This document shows, piece after piece, positions 6,496 to 14,963 of a stretch of DNA of 26,838 bases. The notes beneath the pieces were generated by a model. It made no database searches. It was not told where the DNA came from and worked only from the letters and a program-made list of their open reading frames with translations. Each line of letters begins with the position of its first letter. The first letter of the stretch is position 1. Origin of the DNA: a virus. The position numbers and the translations under genes are program-made. The stretch spans positions 1 through 26,838 of IMG/VR virus record IMGVR_UViG_3300030116_005570. The stretch is one strand, 5' to 3'.

Positions 6496-7680
6496 TTAAT
6501 AACTTCCACCATCTATGTTAAAGCTAGATGCACTTTCATCTTCAAGAAATGTAACCAAGTCAGAGAGTGCAACCTGTTTCATAGTACCAGCATCATTACA
6601 AACAAATCTATCTGCAGCTGCTAAAGTTGTTGAAGTTGCAGAAGTTCCTCCGTCCATAAGATTCAATTCAGCTGTAGTTGAAGTAATGCCATCAAGCACG
6701 TTCAATTCTGAAACAGTAGAAGTTAAACTTGTAATTTTTGTAACTGGTAAAGTACCTGTAATTGAACTAGCAGCAAGATCAATTGCAATTTCAGTAGATT
6801 CAATAACAAGTCCACCATTAGCTTTTAAATCAACAGATAATGTATTACCTGATTTATCGAGCCCGTCACCTGCCGTGATTTGACCTGCCCCTGAAAATTG
6901 AGCAAAACTTAGATTATTTGTTCCTGTAACTGCACTTCCTTTATTACTTGTACAAACAAAACCATTATCAGCATTTACAGTTCCTTGTTCAACAAAAGTA
7001 AACATTCCCGCGGCATCTGATCCAGCAGCTAAATCACTTGCTCTAGCTGGAGATGAACCTACAATATAAATACCATTTTCAGATGCTGTTGATTGATCTT
7101 TTACAAGAACTCTATCATTAGTTGAAAGAGTTACACCATCTAACGTATCTCCATTATTTAGAGCAGTAGATATTGTGATATTTCCAGTTGTTGCTGCAAC
7201 GCAAGAATCTTTTACATCTAAACCTTGAGCAGTAGACTCTACGAAGCTTTTGGTTGCTGCATCAGTTGCATTAACCGGTGCTCCCAAATTTGTTATTGTT
7301 TGGCTATTTAATGAAACTGAACCAGTTGGTGCAGTCATTTGATCTAATCTATTTGATTGAACTCCAGTATCAAAATCTGAAATTTTTAAATGATTTAAAG
7401 AAGGAATATCTGCCGCTACTAATGCTCGGAATGTTGGAGCAGCAGCACTTCCTGTTGTAGGTCCACTTAAAATTGTATTAGCAGTTCTGGTTGTATCTTT
7501 ATCAAAAAAAGCTCCTTTTCCAAAAGCTTTATTTATAGTTGTAGCTGATCCTCCCGCACCACCCGTACCGATTCCAATATATCCAATCTCATTACCTTCT
7601 GCAAAAGCTAACTCGGCATTTGCAAGGCTTGTTGGTGCTGAAGACCCTGTTGATCTTTTAATTCTTACTGTGTTAGCCAT
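6496..7680 (-). CDS. tail fibre protein
   Basis: A 394-residue protein beginning MANTVRIKRSTGSSAPTSLA, the same N-terminal module as the S74 fibre gene downstream (MAN-x-(I/V)-R-(L/I)-K-R). A Gly-rich segment (IGIGTGGAGG) and a long Thr/Ser/Ala/Asn-rich shaft follow, with SLNSQTITNLGAPVNATDAATKSF, a motif typical of phage fibre shafts. Near the C-terminus are two tandem ELN-x2-DG units (SELNVLDG, AELNLMDG), which I recall as a recurring marine-phage fibre repeat. It ends SFNIDGGSY, similar to the end of the small gene just upstream. There is no chaperone domain, so folding may need a separate helper. It probably attaches to the J-type tail tip or baseplate hub. Confidence 0.82.
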   Translation of the reverse strand: MANTVRIKRSTGSSAPTSLANAELAFAEGNEIGYIGIGTGGAGGSATTINKAFGKGAFFDKDTTRTANTILSGPTTGSAAAPTFRALVAADIPSLNHLKISDFDTGVQSNRLDQMTAPTGSVSLNSQTITNLGAPVNATDAATKSFVESTAQGLDVKDSCVAATTGNITISTALNNGDTLDGVTLSTNDRVLVKDQSTASENGIYIVGSSPARASDLAAGSDAAGMFTFVEQGTVNADNGFVCTSNKGSAVTGTNNLSFAQFSGAGQITAGDGLDKSGNTLSVDLKANGGLVIESTEIAIDLAASSITGTLPVTKITSLTSTVSELNVLDGITSTTAELNLMDGGTSATSTTLAAADRFVCNDAGTMKQVALSDLVTFLEDESASSFNIDGGSY

Positions 7681-7682
7681 TG

Positions 7683-7907
7683 TTAAAAGTTGCCCCCGTC
7701 GACAAGTGTAAGTTTAGTAGTTGTTGCATCTGCCTTAAATGTACCACTAGATGAATCAAAATACACTACTGAATCATTGACTTTGGCAGAATCATCTAAT
7801 GTAACCCCAGAAGAGGAAAAAGTAGGACCTTGAGGACCTTGAGTAGTTATTTCTACAGTAGTTACATCAGAAACCTGACTAACAGTAACAGAATTGGGAC
7901 TACTCAT
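7683..7907 (-). CDS. small tail protein with a Gly-Pro segment
   Basis: A 74-residue protein with alternating Val/Thr/Ser beta-prone sequence, a short collagen-like QGPQGP segment at about residue 28 and a C-terminus LTLVDGGNF. It sits between a BppU-like protein (its ATG overlaps that gene's stop by 4 nt) and the next fibre gene, which ends in the similar IDGGSY. Small GPQGP-containing proteins are frequent in marine phage fibre blocks, from memory. Its role is probably an accessory fibre or joint protein; no specific function can be assigned. Confidence 0.7.
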   Translation of the reverse strand: MSSPNSVTVSQVSDVTTVEITTQGPQGPTFSSSGVTLDDSAKVNDSVVYFDSSSGTFKADATTTKLTLVDGGNF

Positions 7908-8245
7908 GCTGTATATCCCTCCAAAATAAATAAAGTACCCCTAATATATACATTTTCTTTTCCATTAGGCTGAGTATATTTAAAATCGTAAAAAAGTTCA
8001 TTTGGTGAAAATGTTGTTGTTTGGTCATCTGACAAACTTACATCTACAATTCCATTTGGTCGATCTGTATAAGCAATAGTCCAGTCAGCAAATTTTGTTG
8101 ATCTATCTTCGTTATAAACTTCTCCAGCAACAGTATATCCTTGAAGGTTAATTGCTGATCCTGAATTATCTTTTACTGTAAGACGCATATCAAAATCACT
8201 TCGCCTTACTAATTCAAAATCTTTATGAGCTGGAATAATTGCCAT
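7904..8245 (-). CDS. BppU/baseplate-like beta-sandwich tail protein
   Basis: A 113-residue protein with the outline of phage baseplate upper-protein N-terminal domains: KDFELVRRSDFDMRLTV, a Gly-Tyr-Thr turn, SLSDDQTT, and a C-terminal YDFKYTQPNGKENVYIRG strand pair ending LEGYTA. Domains of this kind act as connectors between the tail and receptor-binding proteins. It starts immediately after the stop of the upstream 86-residue gene and overlaps the next gene by 4 nt (ATGA). The assignment rests on motif layout, not a search, so baseplate or fibre connector is a reasonable but unproven call. Confidence 0.65.
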   Translation of the reverse strand: MAIIPAHKDFELVRRSDFDMRLTVKDNSGSAINLQGYTVAGEVYNEDRSTKFADWTIAYTDRPNGIVDVSLSDDQTTTFSPNELFYDFKYTQPNGKENVYIRGTLFILEGYTA

Positions 8246-8506
8246 TTAGTTATAAGGTGATGTGCCTAGTATATCAGTTTTCCATTGAGCCTTCAAAGTA
8301 TCTGTATCAGTTGCAGCAGCTATAGCAGAATCTGCAGGAGCATCTCTTAATGCATTTTTTTTTGCAATAATATTCGTTGTATTTGCTCCAGTTTCTAGAG
8401 CTTTTTGAAATTCAATATCAAGTGCCTCTAATAAAGGCTTTCTTGCAACTCTTATATTTGTTTTATGAATTTCTCTGGCTTTTGCCATGTCTATACCAAA
8501 ACCCAT
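8246..8506 (-). CDS. putative fibre/tail assembly chaperone-like protein
   Basis: An 86-residue, mostly helical protein: MGFGIDMAKAREIHKTNIR, ARKPLLEALDIEFQKALE, then NALRDAPADSAI and LKAQWKTDILG. The ALRDAP segment resembles the LRD-x-P core of small tail-fibre assembly chaperones (XkdW / DUF4376 type). From memory, proteins starting MGF-x-IDM-x-KA occur in marine phages next to the RIIY-type protein that lies just upstream here. Its position among fibre genes supports an assembly-helper role. No enzymatic motif is seen. Confidence 0.65.
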   Translation of the reverse strand: MGFGIDMAKAREIHKTNIRVARKPLLEALDIEFQKALETGANTTNIIAKKNALRDAPADSAIAAATDTDTLKAQWKTDILGTSPYN

Positions 8507-8509
8507 AAT

Positions 8510-8710
8510 TTACTCCGTATAAGTCCAAGCATTTCTAAAACTTCTATCAGTAGGAATAATAGATTTGTCTACAATATAAGATTTTTTTCCAGATGGTACA
8601 TCTTTTTTCTGTAATTCTTCAATTGTTTTATTACACTTTACAGATGGTATTAAAATTGTAATTCCTCCATCATCTCTTGTATAAATAATTCTTTTATTTT
8701 GATCGGCCAT
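8510..8710 (-). CDS. conserved small phage tail-region protein
   Basis: A 66-residue protein: KRIIYTRDDGGITILIPS, a Cys, TIEELQKKDVPSGKKSYIVD, then IPTDRSFRNAWTYTE. The combination of IIY-x4-GG, DVP-G-x4-IVD and the terminal DR(S/T)FRNAW is a pattern I recall from many tailed phages, where the protein lies beside tail-fibre assembly genes. The function is not established. It lies 3 nt upstream of the putative chaperone gene, and the two probably act as a pair. Confidence 0.72.
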   Translation of the reverse strand: MADQNKRIIYTRDDGGITILIPSVKCNKTIEELQKKDVPSGKKSYIVDKSIIPTDRSFRNAWTYTE

Positions 8711-8736
8711 AATTTTTTATTTTTATATTACCTTAA

Positions 8737-9732
8737 TTAATTACCATCACCAAATATAGCTACACAGAAAATGTCTTGGTCTGTTGAAACGTTACTTGAA
8801 AGTGCGTTCCTTGATTCCATTCTTATGCTATTGGTTGTTAAATAAGTTGAATCTACAGGTCCAAATATACTACTTTCGTCATTTGACATTTCGACTGCGG
8901 CATAATCGTTATTACTCATTGTTACATCAAAATTTATTGTATAGTCACCAGTTCCATTGTCACCAATAGTGCTTACGTTATAATCATCTCTACTTGATGG
9001 AGGATTGGTTAAACCACTAAAGTTAACCCATATTTTTGCTCTACCTTGTTCAATCTGGACTGGTGTTGAGCCATTATTTCCTGATGAGTCTTGAATATTT
9101 GTTGGCCTAATATTTGTTGCACTAACTGTTGTTGCATTAACAGTTGTTGGCGAGATTGTAGCTGTTGCTGACGTCAAAATAGTTCCATCTTCTTCAGGTA
9201 ATGTTAAAGTTTTATTTGCAGTTACATTTGAAGCAGTTTTTATTTCGATATATTGACTAGAGTTTGCATCAAAAAACCTTGCGGGTCTTCGATCTCTTAA
9301 ATTAAATGATGTGTTTGAAAACGTGTAACTTAGATTGCCAGCACCAGAAAAACCTACAACATTACTAGATTCTTTAAAAAATCCAGTTGTACTATCACCA
9401 AAATTTACTGAAGGAGCAGAATTTGAACCAGCAACTAATGAAAGAACACCAGTCATAGAACCACCACTTTTTGGTAATAAACCAAGATTTGCTGTATTTA
9501 ATGACCCTATAGTATGAAATGTTGCTGAAGCAGCAGCAGAGTTGCCTCCTGTATCTCTTATTTTTAAAAGACCATTATCTGTATCCGCAAAAATTTGACA
9601 TGGGTGAGTGGTACCTAAATTTGATTGTGACCCACTATTAGATGAGGCTAAAGCTAAAATTGCTCTTTCAATATCAAGCCTTACAGCTTGACCTGTACCA
9701 TTTGGTATTTGGAAATCAGTGTCTTGTGCCAT
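8737..9732 (-). CDS. tail fibre / distal tail protein
   Basis: A 331-residue protein beginning MAQDTDFQIPNGTGQAVRLD with a helical IERAILALASS segment. A beta-rich shaft follows with KSGGSMTGVLSL and TLPEEDGTILTS motifs, both typical of phage fibre shafts. The C-terminal domain begins around GRAKIWVNFSG and contains NVSTIGDNGTGDYTINF. I recall this RAK-x-WVNF...DNGTGDYT-x-NF domain from the tips of many marine phage fibres. It starts directly after the J stop codon, so it is the first fibre after the tail-tip protein and may be the one anchored to it. Confidence 0.8.
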   Translation of the reverse strand: MAQDTDFQIPNGTGQAVRLDIERAILALASSNSGSQSNLGTTHPCQIFADTDNGLLKIRDTGGNSAAASATFHTIGSLNTANLGLLPKSGGSMTGVLSLVAGSNSAPSVNFGDSTTGFFKESSNVVGFSGAGNLSYTFSNTSFNLRDRRPARFFDANSSQYIEIKTASNVTANKTLTLPEEDGTILTSATATISPTTVNATTVSATNIRPTNIQDSSGNNGSTPVQIEQGRAKIWVNFSGLTNPPSSRDDYNVSTIGDNGTGDYTINFDVTMSNNDYAAVEMSNDESSIFGPVDSTYLTTNSIRMESRNALSSNVSTDQDIFCVAIFGDGN

Positions 9733-12700
9733 TTAATTAGATTTACCGAAACCAGTAGCAGTAAAAGTAAAGTTTCTATCTATTACGTTACCAGAAGAAT
9801 TGGTAAATTTCACATTAAAACCAGATCCACTTATTGAACTTATTGTATATGTTTCAGAGGTTCCTAAGTTGGTTGGCACAACTTGAATTGATGGTAGATA
9901 AGCACTTGTGCTGCCTCCTAGTACTGAAGTTCCTGTGAAAAAGTTATTAACAAAACTTATATTTTTTCCAGAATTTGATGTTCCAGAAGCAATAACTCCA
10001 TTACTCGCTGCTAAATTAACTGCAGAAGTTTCTGTTCTTAATTCTAAAAAAGCATCAAAACCTAATACTGAAACATCTAAATTTTGAGCTATATTTGTAC
10101 TTGATAAAGTTGCTTTAAATTTAAAATATCTGCCTAAAAAACTTGCCTGAGAAAAATCTTGAAAATTGCTAAAATCAGAATCACTTGTACCAGATGTAGA
10201 TGTTGCGACCTCTAGCTTGACATTTGTATTGTTTACAACACTCCCGTCCCAAGAGTTATAGTCATCTACGTTTCCAAGTCTACTATCTAATAAATCAGAA
10301 ACATTCACTCCAAGACTTGAAATAACCTTAGTTAAATTCAATGAAAAAGTAGCACCTAAATCTAAAATATTAGCAAATATATAAGTTCCTGTAGATGTTG
10401 CTGAAAGAGTGTCTAATTTTAATTTGCTACTTGAAACAGTTGTATTACTTTTTGTACCTGAAAAACTAGGGTTTTCCCGCTGTTGTTTAACAGTTAATTG
10501 TGTCAGTTGACTTGGCATTGAAACCGAAACTATCGCATCATTTTGCGAAAAACGGCCTCCATCATCAGTATATTTAAGAACGTAAGATCCAACTAAAGCA
10601 GGGACTATTGCTTCTGTAGAGTTACCAGAAATTGCTTGAATTAAATCTTGTGCTGAACCAAAATCAGCTCCTGAAGTAGCAGTTGAATGACGTATATGCA
10701 CAAAACCCCCGTGAATTACGTCCACTTCTGTAGTTTTTGTCCATTTAAGCCTAACTTGCTTACCATCAATAGGTTCTAATGTTAGACCTTGTACATCTTC
10801 AGGGTCTGCAGTTTTACCACTAGCAATAAATTGATCTTCTAGAGGTGTGACAGAAGGAACTCCTAAAGCATTAATTGCAAATATTCTAAAATCATAAGTT
10901 CCTACATCTCCATTTTCTATTACATAATCGTTTGACGTTACTGGAATATTTGTATAATTATCATTATTTCTGCGATATTGAAGTTGATAACTAGTAGCTC
11001 CTGCAACTGGTTGCCACGAAACTACAATTTTACTTACAGCTTTATTATTAACAGCTACAAGTCTTTCCTGGAAAGTCATTGTTGCTGGCGGTTGTTTTAT
11101 TTCTGTTAATGTTGAGATTGATCTTGTGGGTAAAACTTCTCCATTTTCTACTGCAGAATATTTATTCTCATCATGTAATAAAGCAGTAATATTAAAAGTA
11201 GTATCGTTATTCTCTTTAACAGATAAAACTCTCCATTGAGTTGTCTTAAATGAGGGTGTTTCCAATATATAAATACTATTTGGATTTGGCGCAGTATTTT
11301 GACCGGCTGTATTTGTGAAAGCAACAGAAACAGATAAAGTATTTCCATTTATACCAGTAATATTTCGTGTACTAACTGAACCATCTGGAAGTATTACAGA
11401 TAAAGTAGGATTTGCTGTAAGTTGTGGAATATCAGTATTAGCAATATCATCAACAACAATTTGAGTTGTAGTCGGTGTTGAATCTGCTGAAATTCTTCCT
11501 CCTCTTCTAATACCGCTTTTTACTGGGTCTTGAATTGAGATAATATCGTGCGGTCTAACTATTACTCCTGCATCTATTGAAGTAGTAAAACTGCAAGTTT
11601 CACCTGCATTTTGTTCATTATGCAAAAGCCATTTACCTAATCTTTGAGCTTGACCTCTCGAAGTTGTACCTATTGCTTTTATGTTTTTAACAACAACTCC
11701 ATATTTATCTCTTAGTGCTTGACTAGCCTCTACAGTTTCAAAGTCAATTTCTTGAGTTTCCATATCAAAATAAGAAACATTAATAATTGTATGTCTAGCT
11801 TTGCGACTGCTACCAAAATATGTAAAACCTTCTTCTTTTACATTCGATAAATTAAAAAGATATTTTGGGTCTGCTGGCTGGTCATTTGCAATTTCGATAG
11901 TGCTATCGTTAAAATATGCAATTCCTCTAAATACTGAACAAAGTTCATTAATAACAGTAAATGCCTCTTTAGCAGTAGTAATATTTATATTTGTTTGGAA
12001 ACGTGGTTCTAGTCCATTTTGTCCATCATCTACTAATTGATTGCAATATTCGCTGACTGTGTAAAAAGAATATTGATTTAAGTTTGATTCAGATATATTT
12101 GCTCCATATCTTTCATTACTTAATAAGTCATATAAAATCCATGCGGGATCATTTGTCCACTCTTTATCTGTTTTAAACGTGCCGTTAAAAGTTCCACTAT
12201 AAGTAATTCTTCCGTTACTTATATCTACAGTTGCATTATGTGGAATTTTTACCTTAATTCCTCTTATTCGATAGGTTCGTCTTGGTATTCTTGGAAATTG
12301 TTCAGAATCTATTCTTAAAGCAACGTGAGCTGTATTAGGATAAGTCTGTGATTCTTTTAATAATTCAGTCATTGCAAAAAACTTAAATTCATTCTGCAAT
12401 TTTGTATCCGTACTATCAGCAGTTATTCTTTCTACTCTTATAACTACAGGAAAACTAGAACTTGCTGGTAGGTCAAACTCATAATCTCTGTTATAAGCAT
12501 TTGAGGCTCTACCTTTAACAGTATCAGTAATATGTGTAGTTATTGTGCCATCATTTTGAACTGATTTTATTCTTAGTTGTACTTCTGCACCTGATATATT
12601 TCCATTATCTTCAAAAGTTTGTAGTTGTGTAAACTGAATTGTTACTCTTACAGTCTCAATAGAACTGTCATTTATCGTAAGTTCTCTTGGATTAGATGTT

Positions 12701-13077
12701 GTGACTGGTTGTGAACTTCCAGCACTTGTTCTTTCAATATTTTTTACGCCTTGTATTTTTGTTTGATTAGCACTACCATCTCGAAAATCAAATTCAATAT
12801 CTTTAAAATTAAATTGTGAATCTGCTGGACTTGCTGCAACTGCTGCTTGTTGTAATACTTGAGTTCCATTTAAAAACACATCTTTAAGAAAACTATTTAA
12901 ATAAGCCGTAGAGGTTTTATCTGTAATACCTGCTTTGCTTGCAGTTGCTGATCCTTCTATTTGACCTTCAGATATAATTTCAACAATAGTAGAAAATTGC
13001 TTACTTGAAAGTGCATCTTTTGGCAAATCTGGATTATTAAAAACTGTATTTTGATCTAAATCTTGTAATCTTGGCAT
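9733..13077 (-). CDS. tail tip attachment protein, lambda gpJ-like
   Basis: A 1114-residue protein, close to lambda gpJ (1132 residues), in the matching position after the I-like gene. The N-terminal half has the conserved tail-hub features: LSSKQFSTIVEIISEGQIEG, TAYLNSFLKDVFLNGT, RRTYRIRGIKVKIPHNA, DPAWILYDLLSNERYGAN, then the hub domain with GTTSRGQAQRLGKWLLHNEQ. Residues about 665-760 form a fibronectin-III-like domain (VSKIVVSWQPVAGATSYQLQY...YDFRIFAINALG), followed by a second weaker one (VRLKWTKTTEVD). The C-terminus is Ser/Thr/Asn-rich beta structure. In lambda, J forms the tip hub and contacts the receptor; here separate fibres follow, so the C-terminus may serve mainly as a fibre platform. 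An AAGGAGT ribosome binding site precedes the ATG. Confidence 0.92.
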   Translation of the reverse strand: MPRLQDLDQNTVFNNPDLPKDALSSKQFSTIVEIISEGQIEGSATASKAGITDKTSTAYLNSFLKDVFLNGTQVLQQAAVAASPADSQFNFKDIEFDFRDGSANQTKIQGVKNIERTSAGSSQPVTTSNPRELTINDSSIETVRVTIQFTQLQTFEDNGNISGAEVQLRIKSVQNDGTITTHITDTVKGRASNAYNRDYEFDLPASSSFPVVIRVERITADSTDTKLQNEFKFFAMTELLKESQTYPNTAHVALRIDSEQFPRIPRRTYRIRGIKVKIPHNATVDISNGRITYSGTFNGTFKTDKEWTNDPAWILYDLLSNERYGANISESNLNQYSFYTVSEYCNQLVDDGQNGLEPRFQTNINITTAKEAFTVINELCSVFRGIAYFNDSTIEIANDQPADPKYLFNLSNVKEEGFTYFGSSRKARHTIINVSYFDMETQEIDFETVEASQALRDKYGVVVKNIKAIGTTSRGQAQRLGKWLLHNEQNAGETCSFTTSIDAGVIVRPHDIISIQDPVKSGIRRGGRISADSTPTTTQIVVDDIANTDIPQLTANPTLSVILPDGSVSTRNITGINGNTLSVSVAFTNTAGQNTAPNPNSIYILETPSFKTTQWRVLSVKENNDTTFNITALLHDENKYSAVENGEVLPTRSISTLTEIKQPPATMTFQERLVAVNNKAVSKIVVSWQPVAGATSYQLQYRRNNDNYTNIPVTSNDYVIENGDVGTYDFRIFAINALGVPSVTPLEDQFIASGKTADPEDVQGLTLEPIDGKQVRLKWTKTTEVDVIHGGFVHIRHSTATSGADFGSAQDLIQAISGNSTEAIVPALVGSYVLKYTDDGGRFSQNDAIVSVSMPSQLTQLTVKQQRENPSFSGTKSNTTVSSSKLKLDTLSATSTGTYIFANILDLGATFSLNLTKVISSLGVNVSDLLDSRLGNVDDYNSWDGSVVNNTNVKLEVATSTSGTSDSDFSNFQDFSQASFLGRYFKFKATLSSTNIAQNLDVSVLGFDAFLELRTETSAVNLAASNGVIASGTSNSGKNISFVNNFFTGTSVLGGSTSAYLPSIQVVPTNLGTSETYTISSISGSGFNVKFTNSSGNVIDRNFTFTATGFGKSN

Positions 13078-13080
13078 TTT

Positions 13081-13662
13081 TTACTCCTTAACTTGTACAA
13101 CGTCTACACCATTCGAAATAGTTATTGAACCTACAAAAATTTCTCCAAATACGCAGTTAACCGGAATACCTGCTCGAGAAACATTTGTCAGTCCACTAAA
13201 AGAATAATTGGCAGCATAAGCAGCTGGGTCGGTTTCGTCCATTCCACTACCGCCACGTTGTTGTGAAGGTGTAGGACTTAACAATTCTGTTATACCACCA
13301 ATAACTAGAGATGTACCAATAGATGTCAAGATAGACGCTGCTACAGATGCTAAAACACCACCTGATATTGCACTACCAGCAAACAAAGCACCAGCACCTA
13401 GTAAAAGCGGCAAAAAATTACCATGAGCAATAGGAATAATTTGAATTTCGCCACTCATGTGCATTTGTAAATTTTTTTCTGTTATCTCTTTACCTCTTAC
13501 CTTTATACAATAATGCTGATTAGCCATGTGCTTTTCTAATCCTTTAAAGTTACATTTCAAAAATGATATAGCGTCTAAAGGTTTTTTTATTGATGCTTCA
13601 AAAGACTTTTCATTATTACAAAATTTTCTTAAACGTCCATATATTTTAATTTTAGTTAGCAT
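13081..13662 (-). CDS. tail assembly protein, lambda gpI-like
   Basis: A 193-residue protein (194 from the ATG three bases upstream; GAGGT spacing favours the second ATG). The first ~90 residues are a ubiquitin-like fold candidate (KIKIYGRLRKFC...SGEIQIIPIAHG). A Gly/Ala/Leu/Ile-rich hydrophobic region follows (LPLLLGAGALFAGSAISGGVLASVAASILTSIG in two parts), then a Gly-rich linker and a C-terminal GIPVNCVFGEIFVGSITISNG. This layout and the K-I-J order match lambda tail assembly protein I, which is needed for tail-tip assembly and is not found in the mature virion in lambda. It overlaps the JAMM-protein gene upstream by 11 nt. Confidence 0.85.
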   Translation of the reverse strand: MLTKIKIYGRLRKFCNNEKSFEASIKKPLDAISFLKCNFKGLEKHMANQHYCIKVRGKEITEKNLQMHMSGEIQIIPIAHGNFLPLLLGAGALFAGSAISGGVLASVAASILTSIGTSLVIGGITELLSPTPSQQRGGSGMDETDPAAYAANYSFSGLTNVSRAGIPVNCVFGEIFVGSITISNGVDVVQVKE

Positions 13663-13993
13663 CATTTACCTCTGGGTCTATATAAATAATAGTTTTTGTG
13701 GTTGGATTAACAAGATAAAAACGTAAATCTAGTGCATTACAAGATGCTATATCCTGTGGAGAAAAATCCATATTATATTCAGGGTGGCTATGCACTATTC
13801 CAATTATTTCATCTACAGAATCTTCGCATAAAGCCCAATCATTTGGGTCTATTACAAAATTAGAAACTGCGTGTTTAAAAGAAATATTTTTGCAAGGCCA
13901 ATAATCTAATTTACCTTTATCCTTAACTAATAGACCACAACACTCTATTGGCTGTTCTTTTATTGCGTGTGCGAATGCTTTTTCTTTCCACAT
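13652..13993 (-). CDS. JAMM/MPN+ metalloprotease-like tail protein (gpK N-terminal domain only)
   Basis: A 113-residue protein with a complete JAMM zinc motif: Glu17, His68-Ser-His70, then seven residues to Ser78 and Asp81 (VHSHPEYNMDFSPQD). This corresponds to the Mov34/MPN domain at the front of lambda gpK. The second gpK domain, an NlpC/P60 peptidoglycan hydrolase with Cys-His catalytic residues, is absent and no separate copy is seen in the window. It lies between the L- and I-like genes, as expected for K. The intact metal site suggests an active isopeptidase-type protease, perhaps acting on the ubiquitin-like domain of the neighbouring I-like protein. That pairing is known as a hypothesis for this tail family and is inferred here. 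Confidence 0.9.
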   Translation of the reverse strand: MWKEKAFAHAIKEQPIECCGLLVKDKGKLDYWPCKNISFKHAVSNFVIDPNDWALCEDSVDEIIGIVHSHPEYNMDFSPQDIASCNALDLRFYLVNPTTKTIIYIDPEVNDAN

Positions 13994-13995
13994 AA

Positions 13996-14595
13996 TTATT
14001 GATTTATAAATGTACCAACACCAGGAAATTCTGATCTTAGTACTTGCCTATATGGTATTTTACGGCCAGCTTTATCAATTTCTGAAGTAAGCTCAAATTC
14101 AACAAAATTTCTACTTTCTGATACTTTTCTGTCAATAAAAAATATTTTTTGAGGTAATTCATCTGCATTTGGTGTGCCAAATGGATTTGAGTTGCCACTA
14201 AAATTAACAGCATCAAGACTACTTGCTAATGTTTGTATTCTCGTAAACTTAGCTCCAATTAAATCATTTTGTGGAGTTGTTTGATTTACAAGTACCATTA
14301 AATCTGAAACAGTAACAAGTGTACTATCTTTCGTTAAAGCTAACAAATTTGCAATTTTAAAACTAGGTCTAGGTATTTGACCTTTTGAAGCGTATTCAAA
14401 ACCAGTTGCTTGAACAGGAAATTTTTGATATGTATTTCCTCTCCAAACTATATCTTCATTGGTATGCATTTTTGTACCACTGTGAAATCTTAGAACATCA
14501 TTACTGCCGTGAAGATTTTGAAAAAGCTCTAAAGTAAAAAGTTCAATTAAACTACTTGGATTTATACTTTGTAGTTCAGATACTGGAATAGCCAT
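13996..14595 (-). CDS. minor tail protein, lambda gpL-like, lacking the cysteine domain
   Basis: A 199-residue protein matching the N-terminal beta domain of gpL: LIELFTLEL, FHSGTKMHTNEDIVWRGNTYQKFPV, GFEYASKGQIPRPSFKIAN, and a C-terminal FELTSEIDKAGRKIPYRQVL. The position between the M- and K-like genes agrees. Lambda gpL carries a C-terminal Fe-S domain bound by cysteines; this protein ends shortly after the beta domain and has no cysteine at all. It probably forms the trimeric ring joining the tape-measure end of the tube to the tip hub. The start overlaps the stop of the M-like gene by one base. Confidence 0.85.
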   Translation of the reverse strand: MAIPVSELQSINPSSLIELFTLELFQNLHGSNDVLRFHSGTKMHTNEDIVWRGNTYQKFPVQATGFEYASKGQIPRPSFKIANLLALTKDSTLVTVSDLMVLVNQTTPQNDLIGAKFTRIQTLASSLDAVNFSGNSNPFGTPNADELPQKIFFIDRKVSESRNFVEFELTSEIDKAGRKIPYRQVLRSEFPGVGTFINQ

Positions 14596-14963
14596 TATGG
14601 TCTTCTTGTTTCTTCAAATGTAATATTCATTGTCACTCTACCTTTTGCAACTAAGGTTCGACTTCTTAATGTACAAATAAATAATGGTGAAGCTGTTAAA
14701 TCAGGTAGAACCTCTTGTCTAAAAGATGTGCTTACATCAAATGCAGCTTGGTCATCAAATCTATCATTTAAAAAATCATTTATAGTTTTTGAAACTGCAG
14801 TTGAAACATTAAAAACTAATTTTAAATTAATCAGCCTTCTATTTGATGGCAAGCCTACTACTAAACGTTGTTCATAACCATCACCAAATTTAATTCTATT
14901 AACTTCTTGTTTTACATTTTCAACATTACTATATGCTGGTAAAACATCAGGAAAAGTTGCCAT
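14595..14963 (-). CDS. minor tail protein, lambda gpM-like (distal tail ring)
   Basis: A 122-residue protein with the family pattern of phage minor tail protein M: an N-terminal FPDVLPAYSNVENVKQEVNRIKFGDGYEQR and a middle LINLKLVFNVSTA region, ending GRVTMNITFEETRRP. It is close in size to lambda gpM (109 residues) and follows the tape measure directly, overlapping its stop by one base. M-type proteins form the first ring below the tail tube and begin the tip complex. All-beta composition and context agree. Confidence 0.85.
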   Translation of the reverse strand: MATFPDVLPAYSNVENVKQEVNRIKFGDGYEQRLVVGLPSNRRLINLKLVFNVSTAVSKTINDFLNDRFDDQAAFDVSTSFRQEVLPDLTASPLFICTLRSRTLVAKGRVTMNITFEETRRP

